Source of the DNA: Acidobacteriota bacterium
Lineage (GTDB): Bacteria > Acidobacteriota > Terriglobia > Terriglobales > Acidobacteriaceae
DNA: 64,000 bases
Direction: 5' to 3'
Assembly: GCA_021792135.1 (NCBI GenBank)
Contig: JAJYVF010000014.1
Location: forward strand, 1 to 64,000
Part shown: one piece after another, positions 34,000-43,786 of the stretch
Position numbering within the stretch: position 1 is the first letter of the stretch
Layout: each line of letters opens with the position of its first letter
Position numbers and translations under genes: made by a program
Notes under the pieces: model-generated
The model's database searches: none
Told to the model about the DNA's origin: nothing
The model's input: the letters and a program-made list of their open reading frames with translations, nothing else

Positions 34000-35073
34000 T
34001 TATGCCATCTGGAATGTCACACGAATCACGCTGACTTCGTCGACGGGACGCCCGTCACGGGTCGCGGGCTTGAACCGGATGTGCTCTGCCGCGATCTTTG
34101 CCTGTTCATCCAGTCCATGCCCCAGTCCGCTGAGAACCTGCAGAACCCGCACCTGCCCGGTCGCCTCAAAACGGACCTGCAGGGTGACATCGCCCTGGAT
34201 CCTGAGCTGACGTGCCTCGGCAGTATACGACGGCAGCGGCTTGGAGAGCACCACGATCGGCGTCGTCTCCGCCTCCTGCCGCCGCACCGGCGCCGCCGAA
34301 GACGGGCCGAATTCGTTGCCGCCGAAGCCGCCCTGCGCCACGGTCCCGTGGCTGCCCGGCCTGCCGGTTCCGCCCAGCACCCCGTCGCTGAAACCCGCCG
34401 AGGCGATCGTGCCGCGGTCACGGCCCCCCGGCACGCCATGGGCCACGCCCGATCCAAAAGCCACTCCACGCACGGACCCCGCCCGCGCGGCTCCTGCCGC
34501 TGCTGGCCCAATCCCCGGCGTCCCGTTGAATGCCCCTACCGCGGCAAGGGTCTGCGGCCGATTCGCATTCGGATTCGGTCTCACGCCCTCCGGATCTCCA
34601 AATCCCCCCGTCTTTGGCGCCGGTGCAGCCATATTGTTAGCCACCGCCGTCGGCGTCGGGCTCTTGAACAGCCCCACCTTGGGTTGCGGTGGCGGCGCAA
34701 ACCGCTTGGGCGGCGCCGCCTCGATCTTCGGCATCACCGGAGTCGGCAGCTTCATCTCCGCGACCTTCGGCGGCTGGGCCACCGGCTTCGGCATTTCGAT
34801 CTTCGGCCGGTCGTGAATCACCGGCGGCGGTGGGAGCAGTTGCAGCTTCGGCGCGGGTGGCACATAGGGCTTGGGTTGCTCCACAGGGAAAATCAGCTGG
34901 GTCGTCTCATACTGACGAGTCTTTACCTGATGCACCTGCGCCAGAGTCAGAACCAGCAGAAGCGCAGCACCCGTAAGGTTGAGAATGGTCGCGGCTCCAA
35001 ACGAGCCCATTCGCCCCTCGGGTTCCGGGAGCAGTCCGAACGTTCCGCGCTGGAAGTTGTTCGTCGTCGCCAT
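34000..35073 (-). CDS. TonB-family energy-transducing protein
   Basis: The 357-residue protein has one N-terminal membrane helix (about 28-47, ATILNLTGAALLLVLTL). A long Pro/Lys-rich periplasmic linker (PKPYVPPAPKLQLLPPPP ...) follows, then a Gly-rich stretch and the C-terminal TonB domain: KPLPSYTAEARQLRIQGDVTLQVRFEATGQVRVLQVLSGLG and IRFKPATRDGRPVDEVSVIRVTF. It couples the proton gradient across the inner membrane to an outer-membrane receptor; no exbB/exbD or receptor is next to it. ATG 35073 has AGG nearby. Confidence 0.78.
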   Translation of the reverse strand: MATTNNFQRGTFGLLPEPEGRMGSFGAATILNLTGAALLLVLTLAQVHQVKTRQYETTQLIFPVEQPKPYVPPAPKLQLLPPPPVIHDRPKIEMPKPVAQPPKVAEMKLPTPVMPKIEAAPPKRFAPPPQPKVGLFKSPTPTAVANNMAAPAPKTGGFGDPEGVRPNPNANRPQTLAAVGAFNGTPGIGPAAAGAARAGSVRGVAFGSGVAHGVPGGRDRGTIASAGFSDGVLGGTGRPGSHGTVAQGGFGGNEFGPSSAAPVRRQEAETTPIVVLSKPLPSYTAEARQLRIQGDVTLQVRFEATGQVRVLQVLSGLGHGLDEQAKIAAEHIRFKPATRDGRPVDEVSVIRVTFQMA

Positions 35074-35671
35074 AGCCTGTCTTTGAAACCTGCCCTTTGA
35101 TGAAGAAGTTGCGACCCCGATAGATAAATTTTACGGATACCGGTCTGACTACAGGATTTACCATGCACTTGAGTGACCAAAAAGGAGGTTCTCAGATTGC
35201 CACCCCCCGCCCGGGAATTTGCTTCCGCCTCCCATGCTGAGCCCGGCTGCCTGACACGCCTCCCGTACGCTTTGAGTTACCTCAGCATATCGCTCAATCG
35301 CCTTTTGCCTCGCTCAGAAAGTTACTTTCAGCATACCCGGACACGTTACCCTCGGCACTTACACCATCGAGGGACCCCCATGCACGGTTTTGGGGATGCA
35401 TCTGTAATCGACGAGCCAACTGGCCCGTTCGTTTACCGCAATTCCCCTCGCAGCATCCTGCCGTATTCCCCACAGCAATTGCGGGCTGATTCGGGTCTCC
35501 GGAGTACGCCTGCGCAATCCCACCCTACGAACCCCGGGAACTTGTTGAATCCAAACGCCCGCGTGCCTCCGGCAGGCGCTTCGCCAACCCGCCGGCACTG
35601 CCGGATGCACGATGAGGATTCAGAACAAAGCAGGGGCTACATCTAACCATAATTAGCAGACCGGAGGCAAA
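35074..35671. other. 600-bp intergenic region, no supported gene
   Basis: A frame from about 35173 to 35646 is open and even has AGGAGG in front of an internal TTG, but the protein is Pro/Arg/Ser-rich, without domains or codon bias. The minus strand has TAAAAT around 35122-35130, a possible -10 of the TonB gene. GGAGG at 35664-35668 precedes galE. Confidence 0.4.
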
Positions 35672-36643
35672 TTGCCAGCCAAAATTCTGGTTACAGGCGG
35701 CGCGGGATATATCGGCGGCACCGTGGCTGAAGTCCTTGTGCGCCGAGGTCATTCTGTTGTCGTCTATGACAATCTCTCTCACGCCACCCGGAATATGGTT
35801 CCCCCGAAGGTGGAGTTCGTGCAGGGAGAAATTTCTGACCGCCACGCCCTCGAGAAATTGCTCTCCCAGGGCTTCGACGGCGTCATGCACTTCGCCGCCC
35901 TCATTGAGGCGGGAGAAAGCATGGTCAGGCCCGAGCTGTATTTCCGCAACAACAGCGCTTCCACCCTGAGCCTGCTGGAAGCCATGCTGTCGACGGGCGT
36001 TCGCCGCCTGGTCTTCTCCTCCACAGCAGCCGTCTACGGTGAACCGGAATCGACCCCCATCCGCGAAGATGCGCCGCTCCGCCCCACGAATCCGTACGGG
36101 GAGTCGAAACTGCTGGTGGAAAAGATGCTTGCCTGGTTCTATCGGATCCATGCATTCCCTTACGCGAGCCTTCGTTATTTCAACGTGGCGGGCGCCGTGG
36201 CCAAACGGGGGGAAGCCCACGAACCCGAGTCCCACCTCATACCTCTTGTCCTGGATGTCGCTTTGGGCCGCCGCGACAAGATCAAAATCTACGGCGACGA
36301 CTATCCGACACCCGATGGTACCTGCATCCGCGACTATATCCACGTCGAAGACCTGGCCGATGCCCATGTGCTCGCCTTCGAAGCCCTCGCCGGAGGCGGC
36401 CAGCTCGTCTACAACCTCGGCAATGGCCGCGGCTTTACCGTTCGCGAGGTCATTGAGGCCGCTCGCCGCGTCACCGGACATCCCATTCCCGTCGAACTCG
36501 TCCCCCGGCGACCCGGTGATCCGGCCGTGCTCATCGCCAGTTCTGAAAAGATAGGAAAGGAGTTAGGCTGGAAGCCCCGTCACAACGGCCTGGATACGAT
36601 CATAGCCAGCGCCTGGGAGTGGCACCAGATTCGCTACCGGTAA
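35672..36643 (+). CDS. galE: UDP-glucose 4-epimerase
   Basis: This 323-residue extended SDR starts with the NAD motif LVTGGAGYIGG (residues 6-16). Catalytic residues are S117/S118 in VFSSTAAVYGE and Y142/K146 in NPYGESK. Further family signs are NSASTLSLLEAM, LRYFNVAGA, DYPTPDGTCIRDYIHVEDLADAH and LGNGRGFTVREV. It interconverts UDP-glucose and UDP-galactose for sugar uptake or surface polysaccharides. The start is TTG at 35672, four to five bases after CCGGAGG; no ATG is available in a suitable place. It is the last plus-strand gene before the convergent DUF427 gene. Confidence 0.9.
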   Translation: MPAKILVTGGAGYIGGTVAEVLVRRGHSVVVYDNLSHATRNMVPPKVEFVQGEISDRHALEKLLSQGFDGVMHFAALIEAGESMVRPELYFRNNSASTLSLLEAMLSTGVRRLVFSSTAAVYGEPESTPIREDAPLRPTNPYGESKLLVEKMLAWFYRIHAFPYASLRYFNVAGAVAKRGEAHEPESHLIPLVLDVALGRRDKIKIYGDDYPTPDGTCIRDYIHVEDLADAHVLAFEALAGGGQLVYNLGNGRGFTVREVIEAARRVTGHPIPVELVPRRPGDPAVLIASSEKIGKELGWKPRHNGLDTIIASAWEWHQIRYR

Positions 36644-36683
36644 GCCTGGCCGGCGGTCTCGACCCGCGCGGGCCGCCGCCGAT

Positions 36684-36968
36684 TTACTTCTCGACATCCA
36701 CCCCGCGCCAGAAGGCGATATGGTTCTTCACGTTGCGCGCGGCCGGCTTGGGGTTGGGATAGTACCAGGCGGCATCCTGGTTCTCCTGCCCATCCACCAT
36801 CAGGCTGTAATATCGCGCCTGCCCCTTCCAGGGACACGTCGAGGTCGTCGAGCTGGGCCGCAGGTACTCGCGGTTCACCGCGCTCTCCGGAAAATAAACA
36901 TTTCCCTCGACGGTCTCGTAAGTATCACTTTCCGCAATGACTTTTCCGTTCCAGACTGCCTTTGCCAT
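36684..36968 (-). CDS. DUF427 protein
   Basis: The 94-residue protein is a typical small DUF427 protein: AKAVWNGKVIAESD at the start, YFPESAVNREYLRPS, the conserved TCPWKGQARYYSL and a Trp-rich end (WYYPNPKPAARNVKNHIAFW). Its function is unknown. It is convergent with galE (40 bases apart). Confidence 0.85.
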   Translation of the reverse strand: MAKAVWNGKVIAESDTYETVEGNVYFPESAVNREYLRPSSTTSTCPWKGQARYYSLMVDGQENQDAAWYYPNPKPAARNVKNHIAFWRGVDVEK

Positions 36969-37148
36969 CGTTCTGAGTTTCCCTCGGATAACTCACCACA
37001 TTAGCAGATGCGCGAGTCCCTGCAAATGTCGCAACATGTTGCAGCCAATGGCCGTGCGCACAGCAACCCGTAGCTCGCCAGGGCGGACGCCGTGCCCTGC
37101 CAAAGTGCTCGACCCGATCCGGCATTCTGTGGCGGACTGGAGCTCTTC

Positions 37149-37421
37149 ATGCCTGGCCGCGTCGACCGCCGCACCGTAGACCGGTCCGGCTATCCGGACC
37201 GGGTGGTGATCTGCCTGGACATGCGCGTCAACCGCCTCGCCGGCCTGAAGACACTGATGGGCTTCGGTCCCCGGATCGCTCGCTCTGTCGACTCCCATCC
37301 GGACGGCCTCCTGCGCCGCGAGAACTTCGCCTTCTCCCTGTTCCCGATGCATGCTGGAATGCGCCAGTACTGGCGCGATATGGACTCCCTGCTCGTCTCC
37401 GAGCAGGACCTCTACGGCTGA
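37149..37421 (+). pseudogene. DUF4188-like gene truncated at the 3' end
   Basis: The frame (90 residues) begins like DUF4188/monooxygenase-family proteins: SGYPDRVVICLDMRVNRLAGLKTLMGFGPRI and FSLFPMHAGMRQYWRDMDSL. The usual protein is about 150 residues and continues with a helix SLPHxxWW. Here the frame stops 16 residues after QYWRD with an unrelated ending (LLVSEQDLYG), so the C-terminal third is missing. GGAG precedes ATG 37149. The fold could be retained, but function is doubtful. Confidence 0.55.
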
Positions 37422-37451
37422 AATGCTGTCCGGACCGCTGAACGCCTCCAG

Positions 37452-38828
37452 CTACTGGCTACCCGCTTCTTCAAAGAACCGGATTACTGACTCGATTCCC
37501 CGATGAAAGTTCGCAATGTGGAACTTCTCGTTGGGCGCATGAAGTCCATCGTCCGGCAGTCCGAACCCCATCATCACCGACGGAATCTTCAGGTGCTTCT
37601 CAAAATCCCCGACGATGGGAATGGATCCACCGGACCGGATAAAGACCGTATCCTTCCCCCAAACCGTCTTCAACGCCCGCGTCGCCGCCCCGATATAGGG
37701 ATTATCGGTCCCCACCACAATCGGCTCGCCCGAGTGGATCAGCCGCACCCCCACCGTTACACCCGCCGGCCTGATCTTCTCCACATACTCCCTGTACTGC
37801 CGGAACGCCGTCTCCGGCGTCATATGGGGCACCAGCCGCATCGAGATCTTCGCCGTCGCCTTCGCCGGGATCACCGTCTTCGCCCCCGCGCCGGTAAAGC
37901 CGCCCGCGATCCCATGCACATCCAGCGTCGGCCGCGCCCAGGTCCGCTCCAGCACCGAATAGTCCTTCTCGCCCACCAGTTCCGGCGCACCCATCTCGGA
38001 TTTCCGGTACTCCTCCTCATCGAAGGGCAAACTCCGCCACGCCTTCAGCTCGTCGGCGCTCGGGACCTGCACGTCGTCGTAGAAGCCGGGAATCAGAATC
38101 TTTCCGTCGCGATCCTTCAGCCCCGCAATGATCTGCGCCAGCGCCACAAACGGATTCGGCGCCGCCCCGCCATATACCCCGGAGTGCAGATCGCTCTTCG
38201 CGCCCCGCACCTCCAGCTCCGTATAGATCATCCCTCGCAGCCCCACGCACAGCGTCGGCAGCTCCGGCGCAAACAGCTCCGTATCGCACACCAGCGCAAA
38301 GTCCGCCTCCAGCCTCTCCGGATGCTCGCGCACGAACTTCGCGATCTGCTCGCCGCCCACTTCCTCCTCGCCCTCGAAGAGGACCCGCACATTCAGCGGC
38401 AGCTTCCCGCCGTGCGACTTCAGCAGCGACTCCAGCGCCTTCACCTCGATATAAAGCTGTCCCTTATCGTCCACCGCTCCGCGCGCGTAGAGATTCCCGT
38501 TGCGCTCCGTGGGCTCAAACGGCGGCGATACCCACTCGTCCAGCGGATCCGGCGGCTGCACATCGTAGTGGGCATAGCAGAGCACCGTCGGCTTCCCCTC
38601 GGCATGCAGCCAGTCCGCATAGACCAGTGGATGACCGTCCCCATGGATGACCTCGACGTGCTTCATGCCGATTCGCCGCAGCTCATCGGCCACCCACTGC
38701 GCCGCCGCCTCCACATCGCGCTTGTGCTCCGGCAGCGTCGACACCGACGGAATCCGCAGCAGGTCCTTCAGCTCCTCCAGAAACCGCGCGGAATTCTCCC
38801 GCGCATATGCAACCGCATCTGCACTCAT
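37452..38828 (-). CDS. M20-family dipeptidase
   Basis: The 458-residue protein is a two-domain zinc peptidase of clan MH. Metal-site motifs are YAHYDVQPPDPL, GAVDDKGQLY, EGEEEVGGEQ with the catalytic Glu pair, CDTE, and the final histidine near GFGLPDDGLHAPNEKF. The lid domain lies at about 205-320 (SDLHSGVYGG). It cleaves dipeptides or N-acyl amino acids in the cytoplasm; the exact substrate is unknown. ATG 38828 has AGGTGAGGG in front. Confidence 0.85.
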   Translation of the reverse strand: MSADAVAYARENSARFLEELKDLLRIPSVSTLPEHKRDVEAAAQWVADELRRIGMKHVEVIHGDGHPLVYADWLHAEGKPTVLCYAHYDVQPPDPLDEWVSPPFEPTERNGNLYARGAVDDKGQLYIEVKALESLLKSHGGKLPLNVRVLFEGEEEVGGEQIAKFVREHPERLEADFALVCDTELFAPELPTLCVGLRGMIYTELEVRGAKSDLHSGVYGGAAPNPFVALAQIIAGLKDRDGKILIPGFYDDVQVPSADELKAWRSLPFDEEEYRKSEMGAPELVGEKDYSVLERTWARPTLDVHGIAGGFTGAGAKTVIPAKATAKISMRLVPHMTPETAFRQYREYVEKIRPAGVTVGVRLIHSGEPIVVGTDNPYIGAATRALKTVWGKDTVFIRSGGSIPIVGDFEKHLKIPSVMMGFGLPDDGLHAPNEKFHIANFHRGIESVIRFFEEAGSQ

Positions 38829-39003
38829 ACCCTCACCTCGCATCCTGGGCAAACGAATCAGTATACGGCGGGAGCGCCGCCCCACAGCGGCTCTCTTCCG
38901 CGGCGTTTCCGCCTCCCGGAAGTTCCCCGTCCCGTGTTACTGCCCCGGTGTTATGCATCCGAGGTGTTTAATAGTCCCCGGGGAAAATCCCGATCGGCCT
39001 CCC

Positions 39004-41247
39004 ATGTCCTGCAAGTTTCCGCGCGCGTTCCGCCACCCACAGACCCGACAGCCCGCCACCGCGCTCTTCCGACTCGTGCTGTTGTTGTGCCTTTCCCCGC
39101 TCGCCGCGGCCCAGGAGCCTTCGCCCCCCCAGCAGCCGCAGGGCCTGATCCGCCTTGACATAACCGTCACCAGTCCTTCCGGGCAGCCCGTCACCAGCCT
39201 TGTGCAGAGCGATTTCACCCTCCTCGATAACGGCAAGCCCGCCGCCATCCTCTCCTTTGCCCCGCCCCACCCGGACGAGCGGGTCACCGCCGTCATCCTT
39301 CTCGATACGCTCGACATGGACCAGCAGAACGCAGCCGCGGAGCGTGCCGCGGTGGAGGAGTTCCTGAGCGGCAACGGGGGCCATCTCCCCCTGCCCGTCG
39401 CCATCTACTCCCTGTCCGATTCAGACTTCTCGCTCACGGCCAGCGCTTCGCTCGACGGCAACGCGCTCGCTGCGGCCATCCGGCAAAACCAGACAGGCAG
39501 ACCCCTGCTCTACCCGCGGCTCATCCCGGGGACTGCCACCGGCACGCTCGATCACGACTATCTCTCCGCCCCGCCGTTCACCGGCCTGCGCGCCCTCGCC
39601 ATCCTGGGAGCCACCCTCCGGCAGATGCCCGGCCGCAAAGTGCTCCTGTGGCTCGGCCCGGGTCGCGGGACCGGCACCGGCGCCGTGATGCTGCCCGAAG
39701 AACGCTGGACTCAGATCTTCGAAACCAGGAACCGCAGCGGCTTCAGACTCACCGGACCAACCGCTGTCTTCTACATGATCGAATGGTTCTCTCTGCTGCT
39801 GCGCGACGCACGCACTTCGCTGTACACCCTCTCACAGCAACAAAGGATTGATTCCGGCATCGCCGGCCTCCTCGGCTTTTCCCTGAAGGATTTCCTGAAC
39901 GGAGTCCCATCGCCCGAAGACGCCCATCCGATGGACCTCTATAAAGACGTGCTCGCCGTCCAGAGCGGCGGCCTGGCACTGCAGGCTGCGGACCTGGCCC
40001 GGCAGATCGCCGCCTGCATCGAGGACGGCATCGACTCCTACACCCTTACCTTCAACCCTCCCCTCGCCGCGCATTCCGACGAGTACCACACGCTCCAGGC
40101 CCGGACCGACAAGCCGGATCTGGCGGCACGCACCCACACCGGCTATTACGATCAGCCGTTTTATACCGATCGTCCCGCTCCCGGCACCCAGGACCTTACT
40201 GTCGCCCAGTTACAGCAGCTGGTGGAGCGCCTGCGCAAAGCCCCCGACCGGGAGGCGGCTCAGCAGGTCTCGTTCGTTCATCTCACCGAGCGTCTCAGCG
40301 AAAGCCAGCTGGACGCACTGAGTTCCAGGCTGCGCGGGAAGAAGTCGCGCGAGGCGCTTCAGATCATTGCCGCCCCTTCGGCCTTTCTTGATCCGCCCCC
40401 GGCGGCCACCGGTTCCGGCCCGCCACCCACCCCGGCCGCGCAGCAGCAAATCCTCGCTGCGGTTGTCTCCTACCTCAACCACATCATTCCTCGCCTGCCC
40501 GATTTCTTTGCGACGCGCACCAGCCTTGCATTCTCGGAAACGCCTGCCTACTCCGCCGGACTCACCCGCATCGAGGCCGTTCCCCTGCATCTGGCGGAGC
40601 ACTTCAAAGGTCCCGTCCTGTACCGGCGCGGAGCCGAGATCGTCGCTGCCGCGCCCATCAGTCTTGAGGGGAACTCCTCGACCATGCAGGCCCACGGCAC
40701 CTTCGGGCCCCTTCTCAGCACCGTGCGCCAGGCGCTGGCCATTCCCAACGCAATGAGGTGGGGCTATTGGGAGCAGTCTTCCGGGCCCTCGCTCGCCGTC
40801 TTCCGCTTCGAAGTGCCCCCCAAATACTCCACCTTTCTGGTTGCGGGCTGCTGCCTTCCCGAGGGCTCAGGGAACAGTTCGTACGCCGCCCTGCCCGGCT
40901 ACCAGGGAGAGATCGCCGTCGATCCCGCCAGCGGCGCTATCTATCGCATCTCCGTCATCACCGATCTTCGCGACTTCGTACCCGATGACCGCGGCGAGAT
41001 GATGGTGAGCTACGGCCCGGTAACGATCGGCGCCCGCACCTTTATCCTGCCCCTGCGCAGCGTCAATCTTTCCCATATCCGTTTAGTGGAGAGCCCTTCC
41101 GAATGGGAACAAAGCTTCCGCACCTGGGGGCCGTACCTCACCATGATCACGGATTTCAGCTTCGAGGATTACCACATGTTCAGCGGGGAAGCGCACATCC
41201 TCCCGGGCACCTCCCATGCACCCGATACTGCCCTGCCTAAGCACTGA
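39004..41247 (+). CDS. Secreted VWFA-related protein, first of a tandem pair
   Basis: This 747-residue protein has a signal peptide (FRLVLLLCLSPLAAAQ, residues 22-37). A VWFA-related domain of the acidobacterial type follows (about 50-330): LIRLDITVTSPSGQPVTSLVQSDFTLLDNGKPAAI is the diagnostic N-terminal strand pattern, and VILLDTLDMD replaces the usual MIDAS DxSxS, so metal binding is probably lost. The C-terminal half is unassigned. No ribosome binding site is visible; the start was set to match the paralogue that follows. Confidence 0.7.
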   Translation: MSCKFPRAFRHPQTRQPATALFRLVLLLCLSPLAAAQEPSPPQQPQGLIRLDITVTSPSGQPVTSLVQSDFTLLDNGKPAAILSFAPPHPDERVTAVILLDTLDMDQQNAAAERAAVEEFLSGNGGHLPLPVAIYSLSDSDFSLTASASLDGNALAAAIRQNQTGRPLLYPRLIPGTATGTLDHDYLSAPPFTGLRALAILGATLRQMPGRKVLLWLGPGRGTGTGAVMLPEERWTQIFETRNRSGFRLTGPTAVFYMIEWFSLLLRDARTSLYTLSQQQRIDSGIAGLLGFSLKDFLNGVPSPEDAHPMDLYKDVLAVQSGGLALQAADLARQIAACIEDGIDSYTLTFNPPLAAHSDEYHTLQARTDKPDLAARTHTGYYDQPFYTDRPAPGTQDLTVAQLQQLVERLRKAPDREAAQQVSFVHLTERLSESQLDALSSRLRGKKSREALQIIAAPSAFLDPPPAATGSGPPPTPAAQQQILAAVVSYLNHIIPRLPDFFATRTSLAFSETPAYSAGLTRIEAVPLHLAEHFKGPVLYRRGAEIVAAAPISLEGNSSTMQAHGTFGPLLSTVRQALAIPNAMRWGYWEQSSGPSLAVFRFEVPPKYSTFLVAGCCLPEGSGNSSYAALPGYQGEIAVDPASGAIYRISVITDLRDFVPDDRGEMMVSYGPVTIGARTFILPLRSVNLSHIRLVESPSEWEQSFRTWGPYLTMITDFSFEDYHMFSGEAHILPGTSHAPDTALPKH

Positions 41248-41382
41248 GCCACGCCTGGGAGGCTGCCCGCCGAGCCCCGGCAGCCGCTCTCCTCCGCAGC
41301 TTTCCGCTTCCCGGAAATTCCCTGGCCTGCATTCCCGCCGCGGTGTTTAATGGTGCCCCTGGAAAATTCCGGACCCGGTCCC

Positions 41383-43638
41383 ATGCCCAGCAGCGCAATC
41401 CCGCACGCACCGCGGCTGGCAAAAGCCAGACAGCCCGGATGCGCAGCCGCGCGTTCCTGCGTTTGCCTCGCGCTGTTGCTATGCTTTACCGCGCTCGCCC
41501 CGGCTCAGGCGCCCGCGAACCCGCAGCAGCTCGAGGGTCTCATCCACCTCGATGCGACCGTAACCACCCCCTCCGGCCAGCCCGTCATCGGCCTCCATCG
41601 CAGCGATTTCACCCTCCTCGACAACGGGCAGCCACAGACCATCGTTTCCTTCGTGTCCCATCTTCAGGAGCCGGTCACCGTCATCATCCTTCTCGATGCG
41701 CTCAACATGGAAGGCGGGGCCGCAACCGTGGAGCGCCGGGCGGTCGAGCAGTTCCTGCGCCGGAATGGTGGTCATCTCGATGAGCCGGTCGGCATCTACG
41801 TTCTGGAAGACTGGGGCTTTGGGCTCCTCGCTCAGCCGTCCCTCGACGGCAATGCGCTGGCCTCCGCCATGGCCCACGAGAAACTCCAGGCTCTGCAGCT
41901 CCGTCCCCCGACCTCCCCCGCCGCGTTTTCCCCTACTCCCGGAGAGATTCCCGACTACCGGATCGACGCGCCGATCACCGGCCTGCGCGCCCTTGCCGTC
42001 ATCGCCACCAGCCTTCGCCAAAGCCCCGGACGGAAGCTCCTGCTGTGGGTCGGTCCCGGCCCTGGCAGCGGGACGGGCACCCTCATGCTGCCCGACGGTA
42101 ACTGGATTTCGGGTTTTCGCACCGGCGCCGCGGATGGTCGCGTCATCACCGGCCAGCGGGACATCTTCAACAAGATCTACTGGCTCTCCCTGCTGCTCCG
42201 TACAGCCCGCATCGACCTGTTCACCCTCTCGATGGGACAAGATCTTCCCCTGCCCGAAGGTCGTCTCGGCACCGGCTGGAGGGATTTCCTTAGCGGGGTT
42301 CCCTCAGCGCAGCAGGCCCATCCGATGGCCCTGTACAAAGATGTGCTCGCCATTCAGAGCGGTGGCGAGTCTCTGGTAGCCGACCACCTGGCGGACCAGC
42401 TCGCCGCCTGCATCCAGGCAGGCAGCCACTTCTACACGCTCAGCTTCAATCCCCCGGTGGCCGCGCGTCCCCACGAATTCCACACCCTGCAGCTCCGCCT
42501 CCGCGACCCCGGTCTCGCCGCTCGCACCAGTACCGGCTACTACGCTGAGCCCTGGTACACCGACCTGCCGCCTCCGGGCACCCAGGACTTCACCGTCGCC
42601 CGGCTGCAGCAGCTTGTCGCTCGCCTGCACGGCGCATCCGATGCGGAAGCGGCGCAGGAGCTTTCTCTCGTGCGCCTCACCGAGCGCCTCAGCCGGGAGC
42701 AGCTCGACTCGCTGGAAGCTCTGGTGCGCGGAAACAAGTCGCGTCGCGCCCTTGAAGTGGTTGCCGCTCCTTCAGCCTTTCTCGATCCGCCCCCGTCCTG
42801 CATCAGGCCCGATCCGCCGCCCGCCACCGCCGCCCAGCAGCAGATCCTCACCCTGGCTCTCGCCTACCTCAACCGCGCCATTCCCCGCCTGCCCAATTTC
42901 TTCGCCACCCGCGTGGCCGTTGAATACGGCGAAACACCCTCCTATGACGGAGGAGAAATCATCGTCCACCCTGTGCCCATCCACGTCATCGAGCATTCCA
43001 GGGGCACGGTGCTCTACCGGCAAGGGGCGGAGATCGTCGACGCGCACCCTGGTCGCCATCGTCGAGAGCATGGCAGCATTCGGGCCTATGGCACCTTCGG
43101 ACCTCTCCTCGCCACGGTGCGCGATGCCCTCAGACATCCCGATGCTCTCACCTGGAGTCACTGGGAACAGCTCGCCGGCGTCGAGACCGCCGTCTTTCGC
43201 TACCAGGTTCCCGCTGCGCAATCCCGCTTCCGCGTCACCGGATGCTGTCTTCCCCGGGGCAGGGGCGATCAGCCTTACACCGCCACACCTGCCTACCATG
43301 GCCAGATTACCCTCGACCCGGCCAGCGGCGCTCTCCTCCGCATCACGCTCATCGGCGATCTTGGCGACTTTATGCCCGAAGATCGCGCCGAGATGATGGT
43401 GAGCTATGGGCCGGTAACCATCGGCGGCCGGACCTTCATTGTGCCCCTGCGCAGCGTCACTCTGATGCGCGCCCGCGCCGTGGCGCGTCCTGCCGAATGG
43501 GAGCAGGACTTCCGCACCTGGGGACCCTATCTCACCATGATGACAAGCTTCGCCTTCGAGGACTACCACATGTTCCGCGGCGAAGTCCTCATCCTTCCCG
43601 GCGTAACGCGTGAACCCGCCGCCCCATCCCCGCAGTGA
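41383..43638 (+). CDS. Secreted VWFA-related protein, second of a tandem pair
   Basis: This 751-residue protein is alignable end to end with the preceding one. Shared blocks include the signal region, LDATVTTPSGQPVIGLHRSDFTLLDNGQP, VIILLDALNMEG (again lacking DxSxS), ITGLRALAVIATSLRQSPGRKLLLWVGPG, and the distinctive C-terminal GPVTIGGRTFIVPLRSVTL and TWGPYLTMMTSFAFEDYHMF. The segment before the start (GTGTTTAATGGT ... GGAAAAT) also repeats that before the first gene, so a whole gene with its leader was duplicated. Confidence 0.7.
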   Translation: MPSSAIPHAPRLAKARQPGCAAARSCVCLALLLCFTALAPAQAPANPQQLEGLIHLDATVTTPSGQPVIGLHRSDFTLLDNGQPQTIVSFVSHLQEPVTVIILLDALNMEGGAATVERRAVEQFLRRNGGHLDEPVGIYVLEDWGFGLLAQPSLDGNALASAMAHEKLQALQLRPPTSPAAFSPTPGEIPDYRIDAPITGLRALAVIATSLRQSPGRKLLLWVGPGPGSGTGTLMLPDGNWISGFRTGAADGRVITGQRDIFNKIYWLSLLLRTARIDLFTLSMGQDLPLPEGRLGTGWRDFLSGVPSAQQAHPMALYKDVLAIQSGGESLVADHLADQLAACIQAGSHFYTLSFNPPVAARPHEFHTLQLRLRDPGLAARTSTGYYAEPWYTDLPPPGTQDFTVARLQQLVARLHGASDAEAAQELSLVRLTERLSREQLDSLEALVRGNKSRRALEVVAAPSAFLDPPPSCIRPDPPPATAAQQQILTLALAYLNRAIPRLPNFFATRVAVEYGETPSYDGGEIIVHPVPIHVIEHSRGTVLYRQGAEIVDAHPGRHRREHGSIRAYGTFGPLLATVRDALRHPDALTWSHWEQLAGVETAVFRYQVPAAQSRFRVTGCCLPRGRGDQPYTATPAYHGQITLDPASGALLRITLIGDLGDFMPEDRAEMMVSYGPVTIGGRTFIVPLRSVTLMRARAVARPAEWEQDFRTWGPYLTMMTSFAFEDYHMFRGEVLILPGVTREPAAPSPQ

Positions 43639-43786
43639 GCCAGAAGGAAGAGCTGGCCGGCATTGTTCCAGATCGTCGAAGTCGACAACATTGCCAAGTG
43701 TTCATTCTAAAGGTTTCCGGGGACCATACCACCTCGGGTTCGGTCATTACGCCGCGCAGAATGCTTCGGGTACCGCCCACTCCCCT

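Noticed and set aside
35173-35646. 157-codon open frame with AGGAGG before an internal TTG
   Set aside because: Pro/Arg/Ser-rich, no codon bias, no domain; the ribosome binding site alone is not enough.
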